Part shown: in pieces, positions 24,566 through 34,300 of the stretch | Layout: every line of letters begins with the position of its first letter | Position numbering within the stretch: position 1 is the first letter of the stretch | Made by a program: the position numbers and the translations under genes | Assembly (NCBI GenBank): GCA_018823025.1 | Contig: JAHJJI010000112.1 | Span: forward strand, 1-38,893 | Origin: Gammaproteobacteria bacterium | Lineage (GTDB): Bacteria > Pseudomonadota > Gammaproteobacteria > Burkholderiales > Sulfuricellaceae | Direction: 5' to 3' | DNA: 38,893 nt | Notes under the pieces: model-generated | The model's database searches: none | What the model saw: the letters and a program-made list of their open reading frames with translations, nothing else | Told to the model about the DNA's origin: nothing

Positions 24566-26072
24566 CGCTATGCGCCGATGGGTGATGATGCGGCGGCTCC
24601 GCCACATGCTGAGTCTGTACCGCTGCGTGGTGGTGCAGTTCCTCATGGGTGTGGGGCAAAGGCGTCGGTCGGCCAATGAAGTGCGGCAGCAGCGAACCCA
24701 CCACCATACCCGCAGCGCTCAGCAATAAACCCGCCAAGTGTGGCGGCCAAACGGTATCGGGCTTGAGCCATTCCAGCAGCAGCCATGAAATCAGGCCGAA
24801 GGCGATCGCGAATAGCGCCCCCTGAGTGTTCGCACGTTTCCAGTATAGTCCGGCGACGAGCGGAATAAAGGCCGCCACCAGCGTTACCTTATAAGCATTC
24901 TCCACCATGCTGAAGATACTGGCTTTGGAATTCAGGGCGAACAGAGTCACGATGACGGCAAAGCACACCACCACGACGCGGATCAGCAGCAGGAAGCGGC
25001 GATCGCTCATTTCCTTGAACATCCCTTTCAGCACGTTCTCGGCAAAGGTCACCGAGGGTGCCAGCAAGGTGCCGCTGGCCGTACTCATGATGGCGGACAG
25101 CAGCGCGCCGAAAAACATCACCTGGGCGAAGAGCGGGGTGTGGTTGAGAATCAGGCTGGGCAGAACCTGCTGTGAATCGCTGTCGAGCAGCTTGCTTACC
25201 ATGGCCGGATCGACCAGGGTCGCCGAGTAGGCGAGGAACATGGGAATGAAAGCGAACAGGAAATACAGGCTGCCTCCGGCTACCGCACCGCGCACGGCGG
25301 TGTCTTCGGTGCGCGCCGACATCACGCGCTGGAACACGTCCTGCTGCGGAATGGAGCCGAACATCATGGTCACCCAGGCGGCAATGAAGGCCAGAACGTC
25401 GCGGGTGTTGAGCTTGGGCCAAAACTCGAACTTTCCGGCCTCGGCAGCATGCTTCACTACCGCGCCCACGCCGCCTGTCAGGCCGCTGACGACGTAGCCG
25501 ATGTAAAGCATGCCGAGCACGATCAGAATCATCTGGAAAAAATCGGTGAAGGCGACCGACCACATGCCGCCAAATAATGTGTAGACCAGCACAATGGCAG
25601 CACCGATGAGCATGCCTTCGGCGGGGGAGAGTGAACCCTGGCTCAAAAAGGAGAACACCAGCCCGAGCGCGGTAATCTGGGCAGAAACCCATCCCAGGTA
25701 GGAAACCACGATGCACAGGCTGGTAATGACCTCCACTGTACGGTTGTAGCGCGCCCGGTAGTAGTCGCCGATGGTGAGCAGATTCATGCGGTAGAGCTTG
25801 CGGGCGAAGAACAGGCCCACCAGGATCAAACACATGCTGGACCCGAATGGGTCAGACACGACCCCACCGAGACCTTCCTGGAGGAAGGTGGACGAGATGC
25901 CGAGTACCGTTTCGGAGCCGAACCAGGTGGCAAACACCGTTGCCGTAACGATGTAAAGCGGCAGACTACGGCCAGCAACGGCGTAATCCTTGGTGTTGTG
26001 GACGCGCGTGGCGGCGTAGAGGCCGATGCCGATGGAGACCAGCAGATAGATGGAGACGAACCAGATCAACAC
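24561..26072 (-). CDS. Sodium:solute symporter with His-rich C-terminal tail
   Basis: A 503-residue inner-membrane protein of the SSS family, about 13 membrane segments. Signatures: DYAVAGRSLPLYIVTATVFATWFGSET (in part, about 29-55), GDYYRARYNR, and the central GALLSAIMSTASGTLLAPS (about 325-343), the Na+-site region. The C-terminal 30 residues are a hydrophilic His-rich tail (HTHEELHHHAAVQTQHVAEP, then PHHHPSAHSE), unusual for the family and possibly a metal-binding segment. Start is GTG at 26072, with no good ribosome-binding site; a perfect TATAAT lies 34 bases upstream (26111-26106) without a clear -35 box. The substrate is not shown by sequence; the tail suggests a link to metal, but that is speculative. 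Confidence 0.88.
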   Translation of the reverse strand: MLIWFVSIYLLVSIGIGLYAATRVHNTKDYAVAGRSLPLYIVTATVFATWFGSETVLGISSTFLQEGLGGVVSDPFGSSMCLILVGLFFARKLYRMNLLTIGDYYRARYNRTVEVITSLCIVVSYLGWVSAQITALGLVFSFLSQGSLSPAEGMLIGAAIVLVYTLFGGMWSVAFTDFFQMILIVLGMLYIGYVVSGLTGGVGAVVKHAAEAGKFEFWPKLNTRDVLAFIAAWVTMMFGSIPQQDVFQRVMSARTEDTAVRGAVAGGSLYFLFAFIPMFLAYSATLVDPAMVSKLLDSDSQQVLPSLILNHTPLFAQVMFFGALLSAIMSTASGTLLAPSVTFAENVLKGMFKEMSDRRFLLLIRVVVVCFAVIVTLFALNSKASIFSMVENAYKVTLVAAFIPLVAGLYWKRANTQGALFAIAFGLISWLLLEWLKPDTVWPPHLAGLLLSAAGMVVGSLLPHFIGRPTPLPHTHEELHHHAAVQTQHVAEPPHHHPSAHSE

Positions 26073-26400
26073 GATCGAATGCCAGCCGGTAGGTTAAGTT
26101 GGGAAATTATAGCAAAAAGACTAAAAAAATCGGCTGGTTTTCAGGCTTGTCCACGCATGTAGCGCAAGATCAAGTCTGAAACCGAGGGGGTCATGTGTAA
26201 TCCACGGATCATCGTACTATCGTGGTTGTCCGTCAGAAAGATGAAGACCAACAGGGATTGATCAGAGGAATCTCTGAATGCGCTTTTCTATAGCTTCAAG
26301 CGTTTGACATAACCGATGCAAGCGGCTTTATCGCTTGCATCCGTGCGGATGGAATGGGTCAGGCGACGACGCGCAATTGCGCAGCATGCGTGAAAGCGGC
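26073..26400. other. Intergenic region with a 10-bp hairpin
   Basis: Between the symporter start and the stop of the repeat-rich protein. GATGCAAGCG (26315-26324) and CGCTTGCATC (26332-26341) form a perfect 10-bp stem with a 7-base loop, and TTGACA occurs at 26304-26309. A 12-bp palindrome GCGCAATTGCGC lies at 26371-26382. No T run follows the hairpin, so I do not call it a terminator. No ORF accepted. Confidence 0.55.
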
Positions 26401-26754
26401 TTACTTGTCGGGCGGTGATGATGCAGGAGGCGACGATGCGGGAGGCGAGCCACCTACCTTTTTGGCAACGGCATGAGCAGCGTTGCCGGTTGCCTCTACA
26501 CCACGCTCGACGCCGCTTGCTGCCGCCTTCGCTCCACGTTCAATACCGCGGGCAGCCGCTTTCGCGCCGCGCTTAACTCCGCTTTCAGCAGCCTTTGCGC
26601 CGCGCTCAAGGGCTTTCTCCACCTTGACGATCACACCGGGCGTAGACCCGGTGGACGACTCGGCTGTTTCATTGGCGTCGGCCCAGGCCCCGGCGGTGCT
26701 CAGCAGCATGAGCGTTGCGATACAAAGGGGTATTTTGTGAAGAATCAATTTCAT
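26401..26754 (-). CDS. Secreted Ala/Gly/Lys-rich repeat protein
   Basis: A 117-residue exported protein. The ATG at 26754 gives a signal peptide ending about AGAWA (residue 25); a TTG three codons upstream is less likely. The mature part contains about four copies of an 11-residue amphipathic unit, (E/K)RGAKAAxxG(V/I), for example ERGAKAAESGVKRGAKAAAR and IERGAKAAASGVERGVEATG, followed by AAHAVAKKVGG and a Pro/Ser tail (SPPASSPPASSPPDK). The repeats probably form one long basic helix in the periplasm or at the cell surface. I do not recognise a named family. A GAAGG element lies about 13 bases before the start. It stands alone. Confidence 0.72.
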   Translation of the reverse strand: MKLILHKIPLCIATLMLLSTAGAWADANETAESSTGSTPGVIVKVEKALERGAKAAESGVKRGAKAAARGIERGAKAAASGVERGVEATGNAAHAVAKKVGGSPPASSPPASSPPDK

Positions 26755-26927
26755 GGCAGGCAAGCCTTCGGTTCCAAGGTGAAATTATTTGTTCGATGTC
26801 CAACTTGATAATACAGGGACCCACCGGTCAGTACTATTGATAATAATGAAACGTGCTGACTTACACCAACCGAGTACTTGTCAGATCAGCCTGAATTTCC
26901 GAAGACAAACCTCGCTCTACCTTCCCT

Positions 26928-27410
26928 TTACAGCATTTCAATCACCCATTTCGTGACCGTACCGGTCGCATGGGCACACTGTTTGCCGCGGGCATCATCG
27001 AACGCCTTGTACTCTTCGGCATTCCACATGTCGTAAGTACGACCGGTAAATTGTTGCTGGAGTTCCGCACAGGTTATTCCGCCAAACTCCGCGCTGAAGC
27101 GCTCGACCAGTTCCTTGCTTTTTTTGAAGTTATTGATGCAGCGGCCCTTGTCGAGCTTGTCCCGGTCGCGGCCGAATTTGGCGCTGAGCGCCATCAGTCC
27201 GCCGGTCAATGCGCCACAGGTTCCTTGCGCCATCAGTCCGCCCCCGCCGGAAAGCCCGTGGCTGGCCTTGATAGTGCTGTCGTCGATGATCCCGACGGTT
27301 TCCTGCACGGTGGCGAGCACGCATTGCGGGCAACAGCCGTAATCCAGCTCGTATTGTTGCGCTTTCTCATAGGCCTGTTCGGCCAGCGCACGTTTTTCTT
27401 CCAGGGTCAT
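26928..27410 (-). CDS. C_GCAxxG_C_C family protein (redox or metal-binding)
   Basis: A 160-residue soluble protein with seven Cys. The layout CCPQC (about 26-30), GTCGALTGG (63-71), GRC (about 91), TCAEL (about 113) and QCAHA (about 145) fits the C_GCAxxG_C_C family, thought to bind an iron-sulfur or heme cofactor; the function is not established. No signal peptide. The ATG at 27410 lies 10 bases after the glgP stop on the same strand, so it is probably cotranscribed with glycogen phosphorylase. Whether the two proteins act together is not known. Confidence 0.85.
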   Translation of the reverse strand: MTLEEKRALAEQAYEKAQQYELDYGCCPQCVLATVQETVGIIDDSTIKASHGLSGGGGLMAQGTCGALTGGLMALSAKFGRDRDKLDKGRCINNFKKSKELVERFSAEFGGITCAELQQQFTGRTYDMWNAEEYKAFDDARGKQCAHATGTVTKWVIEML

Positions 27411-27420
27411 ATTGGGCCTC

Positions 27421-29925
27421 TCATTTCACCGGCCATGCCGGCACTTGCGACAGGTGCCAGATGTCGCGGTTATAGTCCAGGATGGTGCGGTCGCTGGAGA
27501 ACTTGCCACTGGCGGCGGTATTGAGGATGCTCATGCGCGTCCAGTTTTCCTGATCGCGGTAAGCGCGCGCCACCTGCTGCTGCGCATCGATGTAACCGCG
27601 GAAGTCCGCTGCTGTCAGCCACGGGTCGTGAGGGCTGGTCACAGCGTGAATGATGGGGTCGAAGATGCCCGGCTCGAACAGGTTGAAATGGCCGCTTTCC
27701 AGCAATTGCATCACGCGGCGGAGGTCTTCGTCGGCGGCGATAATCGCGGCGGGATTGTAATTTGGTCTGGTGGCGTCCACCTCTTCGGCAGTGAGGCCGA
27801 ACAGGAAGAAGTTTTCTGCGCCTGCTTCCTCGCGGATTTCTATATTGGCGCCGTCCAGCGTGCCGATGGTGAGCGCCCCGTTCATCATGAACTTCATGTT
27901 GCCGGTGCCGGAGGCTTCCTTGCCGGCAGTGGAAATCTGCTCCGACAGGTCGGTGCCTGGGCAGATCACCTCCATCGCCGACACCCGGTAATCAGTGAAG
28001 AAAGCCAGTTTCAGCAAGCCCTGCACGGCGGGATCTTCGTTGATCACTTTTGCCACCGAGGACACCAATTTGATGATGCACTTGGCGATCATGTAGCCAG
28101 GGGCGGCCTTGCCGCCGATCAGCACGCAGCGCGGCGTCCAGTCTGCCGTGTCACCACGCTTGATACGGTCGTAGAGGTGAATCACGTGCAGCACGTTGAG
28201 CAACTGCCTCTTGTATTCGTGGATGCGTTTCACCTGTACATCGAACAGTGCCTCCGTATCGAAGGCGATGCCGCAGTCGCGCTGCACCATCTCTGCCAGA
28301 CGCGCCTTGTTAGCCTGCTTGACGGCGCGCCACTCGGCGCGAAATTTCGCCTTGTCAGCGTGGGGCGCGAGCTTACGCAACCGGGTCAGGTCGGTAACCC
28401 AGCCGTCACCGATGGTACGGGTAATCAGGTCGTTCAGGCCGGGGTTGCTCCAGGCCATCCAGCGGCGCGGGGTGACGCCATTGGTCTTGTTGTTGAACTT
28501 GCTCGGCCACATTTCGTAGAAATCATGGAATAGATGTAGCTGCAGCAGGTGCGAGTGCAATTCGGCCACACCATTGACCGATGCGCTCGATACTACGGCC
28601 AGATAGGCCATGCGTATCTGGGCTTCGCCCCCTTCCTCGATAATCGACATGCGCCGCTGTCGGGCGGTATCTCCCGGCCAGCGTTGCGCCACTTCGGCCA
28701 GGAAGCGGGCGTTGATTTCGTGAATGATGTCGAGCAGGCGCGGCAGCAGTCGGCCGAACATACTCACCGGCCAGCGTTCCAGCGCTTCCGGCAGCAGGGT
28801 ATGGTTGGTGTAGGCAACAGTGTGGCTGGTGATGGCCCAGGCCTGATCCCAGTCCAGAAAGTGTTTGTCCATCAGCAGCCGCATCAGTTCCGGCACCGCA
28901 CAGGTAGGGTGGGTGTCGTTGAGCTGGAAACAGTTCTTTTCGGCAAAATTTTCAAAATTGCTGCCATGGATGTTGACCCAGTTGCGCAGCACATCCTGCA
29001 AGCTCGCGGACGCCAGGAAGTACTGCTGGCGTAAACGCAGCTCCTTGCCGTTTTCGCTGGCGTCGTTGGGATAGAGCACCATGGTGATGTTTTCGGCGCC
29101 GTTCTTCGCTGCCACCGCTTCGGTGTAGCTGCCGGCATTGAATTCGGACAGGTCGAATTCGTCGGTAGCCGCCGCCGACCACAGGCGCAATGTATTGACA
29201 GTGCCGTTGCGGTAGCCGGGGATGGGGACATCGTAGGGCACCGCCACCACGTCCTGGGAATCCGTCCAGCGGGCGTACAGACGGCCGTCTCGATGATAGT
29301 ATCTGGTGCAGCCGCCAAATTTGACCCGGACGGTATGCTCGGGACGCTCTATTTCCCAGGGATTGCCATCGCGGAGCCAGTGGTCAGGCTCTTCCAGCTG
29401 GCGACCGTTGTCGATTTTCTGGCGGAACATACCGTACTCGTAGCGGATGCCGTAACCCACTACCGGCAATTGCAGTGTCGCACAGCTGTCCAGGAAACAG
29501 GCCGCGAGGCGGCCCAGGCCACCGTTCCCCAAACCCGCATCGTGCTCCTGGTCGGCGATTTCCTCCAGCATCAGGCCCAAGTTCCGTAGCGCCTCCTCGG
29601 TCGGCTTGTCCACGTCAAGGTTCAGCATGGCATTGCCCAAGGCGCGGCCCATCAGGAATTCCAGCGACAGGTAATAGGTACGCTTGCAGTTTTGTTCTTC
29701 GTAGGCGTACTGGGTGCTCTTCCAGCGCTCCACCAGGCGGTCGCGCAACGACATCGAAAGTGAAGTGTAAACCTGGTAGGCCGCCAGACACATCTTGTCC
29801 TGCCCCAGTGTATGGCTGAAGTAGCGGATGAAATCATTGACGATGCTGTTGGCGTCCATGCCCAAGGCAGGCAGATCGGCAACGCCCGGCACAGGCTTGC
29901 TGATGATTAGCGGTACGGTATGAAT
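27421..29925 (-). CDS. glgP: Glycogen/starch phosphorylase
   Basis: A PLP enzyme that releases glucose-1-phosphate from glycogen. About 834 residues from the proposed start. Signatures: DPGLGNGGLGRLAACFLDS region (here DAGLGNGGLGRLAACFLDS), TNHTLLPEALERWPV, KRIHEYKRQLLNVLHV, and the PLP site EASGTGNMKFMMNGALTIGT, whose Lys binds PLP. The start is unusual: no ATG is in frame before residue MDANSIV, and the best ribosome-binding site (AGGGAG, 29939-29934) is followed at 8 bases by ATT at 29925 (or at 5 bases by ATC at 29928). A frame open to a TTG at 30009 has no ribosome-binding site. Divergent from the RND adaptor gene. Confidence 0.93.
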   Translation of the reverse strand: MHTVPLIISKPVPGVADLPALGMDANSIVNDFIRYFSHTLGQDKMCLAAYQVYTSLSMSLRDRLVERWKSTQYAYEEQNCKRTYYLSLEFLMGRALGNAMLNLDVDKPTEEALRNLGLMLEEIADQEHDAGLGNGGLGRLAACFLDSCATLQLPVVGYGIRYEYGMFRQKIDNGRQLEEPDHWLRDGNPWEIERPEHTVRVKFGGCTRYYHRDGRLYARWTDSQDVVAVPYDVPIPGYRNGTVNTLRLWSAAATDEFDLSEFNAGSYTEAVAAKNGAENITMVLYPNDASENGKELRLRQQYFLASASLQDVLRNWVNIHGSNFENFAEKNCFQLNDTHPTCAVPELMRLLMDKHFLDWDQAWAITSHTVAYTNHTLLPEALERWPVSMFGRLLPRLLDIIHEINARFLAEVAQRWPGDTARQRRMSIIEEGGEAQIRMAYLAVVSSASVNGVAELHSHLLQLHLFHDFYEMWPSKFNNKTNGVTPRRWMAWSNPGLNDLITRTIGDGWVTDLTRLRKLAPHADKAKFRAEWRAVKQANKARLAEMVQRDCGIAFDTEALFDVQVKRIHEYKRQLLNVLHVIHLYDRIKRGDTADWTPRCVLIGGKAAPGYMIAKCIIKLVSSVAKVINEDPAVQGLLKLAFFTDYRVSAMEVICPGTDLSEQISTAGKEASGTGNMKFMMNGALTIGTLDGANIEIREEAGAENFFLFGLTAEEVDATRPNYNPAAIIAADEDLRRVMQLLESGHFNLFEPGIFDPIIHAVTSPHDPWLTAADFRGYIDAQQQVARAYRDQENWTRMSILNTAASGKFSSDRTILDYNRDIWHLSQVPAWPVK

Positions 29926-30192
29926 GATAGTTTCTCCCTGGCGGGTAATGGGTTGTCGCAACGAATACGGGAATGACGCAGATTGCTCCAGTCTGCGTTC
30001 AGTTCGCAATGATTCGTGTGATTTCGGCGAAGAGTGTTATATGGCATTTTACTGATATTCGCCAATTGGATACAACCTTATTGAGGCTAACTTGCAAGAT
30101 AAAGGATAAATAACATCCAGCTCAGACCGAACGAAAGTGGCGAAATATGCTGCGCAGCGGTATTCTTCGGGGTGTCGCGGAGGGAATCTATA

Positions 30193-31263
30193 GTGAATCG
30201 GAACACAACTGCTCTTATATTTCTTTTTCTGGGCATGATGGTTTATGGCTGTGCCAAGCAGGAACAGGCCGCGGAAGGCGTCCGGTCGGCGCGAGCGGTG
30301 AAGGTGGCGCTGGGCGTGCAATCGCATCAGGCCAATTATTCCGGCGAGGTGCGCGCGCGCTTTGAAACCGCGCTGGCATTTCGCGTCGGTGGCAAGATCG
30401 CCAAACGTCACGTCGAAGTGGGTAGCCTGGTAAAGGCGGGCCAGGTGCTGGCCGAACTCGACCCTCAGGATCTCCGGCTGGCCGAAGCGGCAAGCCGCGC
30501 CCAGCTGGCCGCCGCGCGGGCGGATTTCGAGCTGTCCGAGCGCGACCTCAAGCGTTACACCGATCTGCTGGAAAAGAAATTCATCAGCCTCGCCGATTAC
30601 GAGCGCCGCAAGAATCTGTTCGACACTGCCAAAGCTCGGTTTTCCCAGGTCAAGGCACAGCATGAGGTTAGCGCCAATCAGGCGGGTTATGGCCAGTTGC
30701 GCGCGGATCACGATGGCGTGATCGTGAGCATCGAAGCCGAGGCCGGGCAGGTGGTGGCGATGGGTCAGCCGGTAATGCGCCTGGCCCGACCGCAGGAAAA
30801 AGAGGTGGTTATCAGCGTGCCGGAAAATCGCCTGGCCGAGCTGCGCGCCGCGCAGGATATCCGCATCAGCCTGTGGGCCGAGCCGGGCAAAATGTATCGC
30901 GGCAAGGTACGGGAAATATCGCCTGCCGCCGATCCGGTGACGCGCACCTATACTGCCAAAGTAACCGTGCTGGATGCCGTGCCGGCCATGCAGCTCGGCA
31001 TGACCGCCAATGTCCTGCTGGGGGGCGACTCGGCGACGCCGGCGGCGGAGTTGCCGCTAACTGCGCTATACCAGCAGAGCGGTGGGCCGGCCGTCTGGCT
31101 GGTCGAACCGGCCAGCGGCAAGGTGCGGCTTATGCCGGTCACCGTGGGGGAGTACCGGGAGACAACCTTTACCGTTCTGTCCGGCCTGAAGGATGGCGAC
31201 AGCGTGGTCAGTGCCGGCGTGCACAAGCTGGTGCCGGGCCAGCAGGTGCGGGTGGTCCAGTGA
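30193..31263 (+). CDS. RND efflux periplasmic adaptor, lipoprotein
   Basis: A 356-residue HlyD/AcrA-type adaptor. The GTG at 30193 is chosen over one at 30172 because GGAGGG lies 8 bases before it and the product then starts with a lipoprotein signal MNRNTTALIFLFLGMMVYGC, with the lipobox Cys at residue 20. Domains in order: beta-barrel/lipoyl half (FRVGGKIAKRHVEVGSLVKAGQVLAELDP in part, about 59-80), a coiled-coil hairpin (about 85-150), second lipoyl half (LRADHDGVIVSIEAEAGQVV in part), and a C-terminal beta-barrel. It precedes the pump gene, from which it is separated by a repeat of about 100 bases. No outer-membrane factor gene follows, so the pump must use a shared one. Confidence 0.92.
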   Translation: MNRNTTALIFLFLGMMVYGCAKQEQAAEGVRSARAVKVALGVQSHQANYSGEVRARFETALAFRVGGKIAKRHVEVGSLVKAGQVLAELDPQDLRLAEAASRAQLAAARADFELSERDLKRYTDLLEKKFISLADYERRKNLFDTAKARFSQVKAQHEVSANQAGYGQLRADHDGVIVSIEAEAGQVVAMGQPVMRLARPQEKEVVISVPENRLAELRAAQDIRISLWAEPGKMYRGKVREISPAADPVTRTYTAKVTVLDAVPAMQLGMTANVLLGGDSATPAAELPLTALYQQSGGPAVWLVEPASGKVRLMPVTVGEYRETTFTVLSGLKDGDSVVSAGVHKLVPGQQVRVVQ

Positions 31264-31277
31264 TAGCAACAATGCCA

Positions 31278-31379
31278 ACCACAGAGGCACAGAGGAAAAG
31301 CAATAATGAAGTGTAAGTGCAGGGCTTTTGAGAAAACGTCTTTCCTTAGATTCTCTCTGTGCCTCTGTGTCTCTGTGGT
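31278..31379. repeat. Imperfect palindrome ACCACAGAGGCACAGAGG type, between adaptor and pump
   Basis: Left arm ACCACAGAGGCACAGAGGAA, right arm its complement with an extra unit (TCTCTGTGCCTCTGTGTCTC then TGTGGT). It is the A/T-shifted version of the elements at 14178, 18184 and 20920. It fills nearly all of the 130-base gap between the two genes. Confidence 0.8.
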
Positions 31380-31392
31380 GAGGTTTTAAATC

Positions 31393-34300
31393 ATGAGCCG
31401 CTTCAATCTTTCCGAATGGTCGCTCAAACACCAGTCGCTGGTGCTGTACCTGCTCATCGTCTTGATGATCGCGGGTTTCTTTGCTTACACCAAGCTGGGG
31501 CGTGCGGAAGACCCCGACTTCACATTCAAGATCATGGTAATGCGGGTCTATTGGCCCGGAGCCACGGCGCACGAAGTAGAGCAGCAGGTCACCGACAGGC
31601 TGGAAAAGAAGTTGCAGGAAGTGCCCTGGCTCGACTTCGTGCGCAGCTACTCCAAGCCGGGAGAGGCGCTGATTTTCGTCATCCTGCGTGATTACACGCC
31701 GCCCAAGCAGGTACCGGAGGTGTGGTATCAGGTGCGCAAAAAGATCGGCGACATCCGGGACAACCTGCCGAAAGGCGTGCGCGGACCCTATTTCAACGAT
31801 GAATTCGGCGACACCTACGGCAATATTTACGCTTTCACCGCCGACGGCTTTACCCATGCAGAGCTGCGCGACTACGTCGAGCAGGCGCGCCAGGATGTCC
31901 TGAGCGTCCCCGGCGTGGGCAAGGCGGAGTTGCTGGGCGTGCAGCCGGAAAAAGTCTACATCGAGGTCTCCCACAAAAAACTCGCCAGCCTGGGCATCGA
32001 CCCGATGCTGATCGCCGCCACCCTGGAAAAACAGAACACCCTGAGCCCGGCCGGCAGCATCGAAACCGACAGCGACCGCATCAACCTGCGCGTGTCGGGC
32101 GATTTCGAATCGGTAGAGAGCATCCGCGACATCGGCCTGCGCGCCAATGGCCGCCTGCTCCGGCTCGGCGATATCGCCCGGGTTTACCGCGGCTATGCTG
32201 ATCCGCCAGCACCGAAAGTGCGCTTCATGGGCCAGGAAGCCATCGCGCTAGGGGTGTCGATGGAAAAAGGCGGCAACGTAATGGATTTGGGCGCAGGCCT
32301 GGATGGCGCCCTGGCGCACATCCAGGCGCACCTGCCAGTGGGCATCGAAGTGCATCGAGTGTCCGATCAACCGGGAGTGGTGAAGCGCTCCATCAACGAA
32401 TTCATGAAGTCGCTGCTGGAGGCGGTGGCAATCGTTCTGGCCGTGAGCTTTCTCACCCTGGGGTTCCGCACCGGCCTGGTAGTGGCGCTCACCATCCCGC
32501 TTACGCTGGCAATTACCTTCCTGCTGATGAAGGCTTTCGGAATCGACCTGCAGCGGATTTCGCTGGGTGCGTTGATCATCGCGCTGGGCCTGATGGTGGA
32601 TGATGCCATCATCGCCGTAGAAATGATGGCGGTGAAGATGGAACAAGGATGGGAAAGGACCAAAGCAGCCTCCTTCGTCTACACATCGACTGCATTCCCG
32701 ATGCTGACCGGCACCCTGATTACCGCCGCCGGTTTTCTGCCGGTGGGCTTCGCCAAGTCGGCGGCGGGCGAATACACCTTTTCGATTTTCGCCGTGGTGG
32801 GGATTGCCCTGATCGTGTCCTGGATCGTAGCGGTGGTGTTCACGCCCTATCTCGGCTACAAACTGCTGCCGGATTACAAGGCTCACCCCACGCATGGCCA
32901 CGATGTTTATCAGAAGCCTTTCTACGTGCGCTTCCGCAAGCTGGTGACCTGGTGCGTGGACCGCCGCAAGACGGTGATTGTCGCTACGCTGGCGATTTTC
33001 GTCCTGGCCCTTTTCGGCTTCCGTTTCGTCGAACAGCAGTTCTTCCCTTCGTCGAATCGGCCTGAATTGCTGGTTGATCTGTGGCTGCCGGAGGGCTCCT
33101 CTCTCAAGGCCACCGAAGAGGAAGTAAAAAAACTGGAGAAGCACCTTGCCGGTGACAAAAATATCGTCAACTTCGTCAGCTATGTCGGCAACGGCTCGCC
33201 ACGCTTCTACCTGCCGCTGGACCAGCAGATGGCCCACGCCAATTTCGCCCAGTTCGTGGTGATGACCCAGGACAAAGAGGTGCGCGAAGCGGTACGGACC
33301 CGGTTGCTCCAGCTGTTTCAGACCGATTTCCTGTCGCTGCGCGGGCGCGTCAGCCGCCTGGAGAACGGGCCGCCTGTCGGCTTCCCGGTCCAGTTCCGGG
33401 TACTCGGCCCCGATCCCGAGGTACTGCGCGCGATCAGCGCCGAGGTGGCGACGGTGATGCGCGCCAACCCGCACGCCAAGGATGTCCATCCCGACTGGAA
33501 CGAGATGGTCAAGGTAGTGAAGCTCGACGTCGACCAGGACAAGGCGCGCGCCCTGGGCATCAGTTCGCAGGAACTCTCCAACTTCCTCAATTCGATCCTG
33601 TCCGGCTACAGCGTGACCTACTATCGTGAACGCGACCAGTTGATCGAAGTGCTGGCGCGGGCGGAGGCTGTCGAACGCCTCAATCCGGCGGCCCTCAAGG
33701 ATATCAACATCTACACCCATGATGGGCGGCATGTACCGCTGGCCCAGATAGCCCATATCAGCTACGAGTTCGAGGAAGGCATCATCTGGCGGCGCGACCG
33801 CGTACGAGTGATTTCTGTGCGCGCCGACGTGGTCGGCAACGCTCAGGCGCCCGCAGTAACCAAGGAAATCGAACCGAAACTGGAGGTGATCCGCAGCAAA
33901 CTGCCGCCGGGCTATCGCCTGGAGACCGGTGGTACGGTAGAGGAAAGCGGAAAGGCCGAGGCGTCGATCAAGGCAGTGGTGCCGATGATGCTGATTACCG
34001 TGATGACGCTGCTGATGATCCAGCTGAAGAGCTTCCGCCGCATGATTCTGGTGCTGCTCACAGCCCCCTTGGGCCTGATCGGCGTGGCGCTGGCACTGCT
34101 GGTATTTCAGCTGCCGTTCGGCTTCGTCGCCAACCTGGGCTTCATTGCCCTGGGCGGCATGATCATGCGCAATTCGGTGATCCTGGTGGACCAGATCGAT
34201 CAGGATATTCATGCCGGGCACCCGCCCCGTGAGGCAATCATCGAGTCGGCGGTGCGCCGCTTCCGGCCCATCATGCTGACTGCGGCAGCGGCAATCCTGG

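Noticed and set aside
30049-30711. 220-codon minus-strand ORF opposite the RND adaptor
   Set aside because: It lies on the complement of a clear adaptor gene and shows no family motif or start signal.
32248-34221. 657-codon minus-strand ORF opposite the RND pump
   Set aside because: Antisense frame of a strongly supported pump; rich in His, Gln and Asp without any domain.
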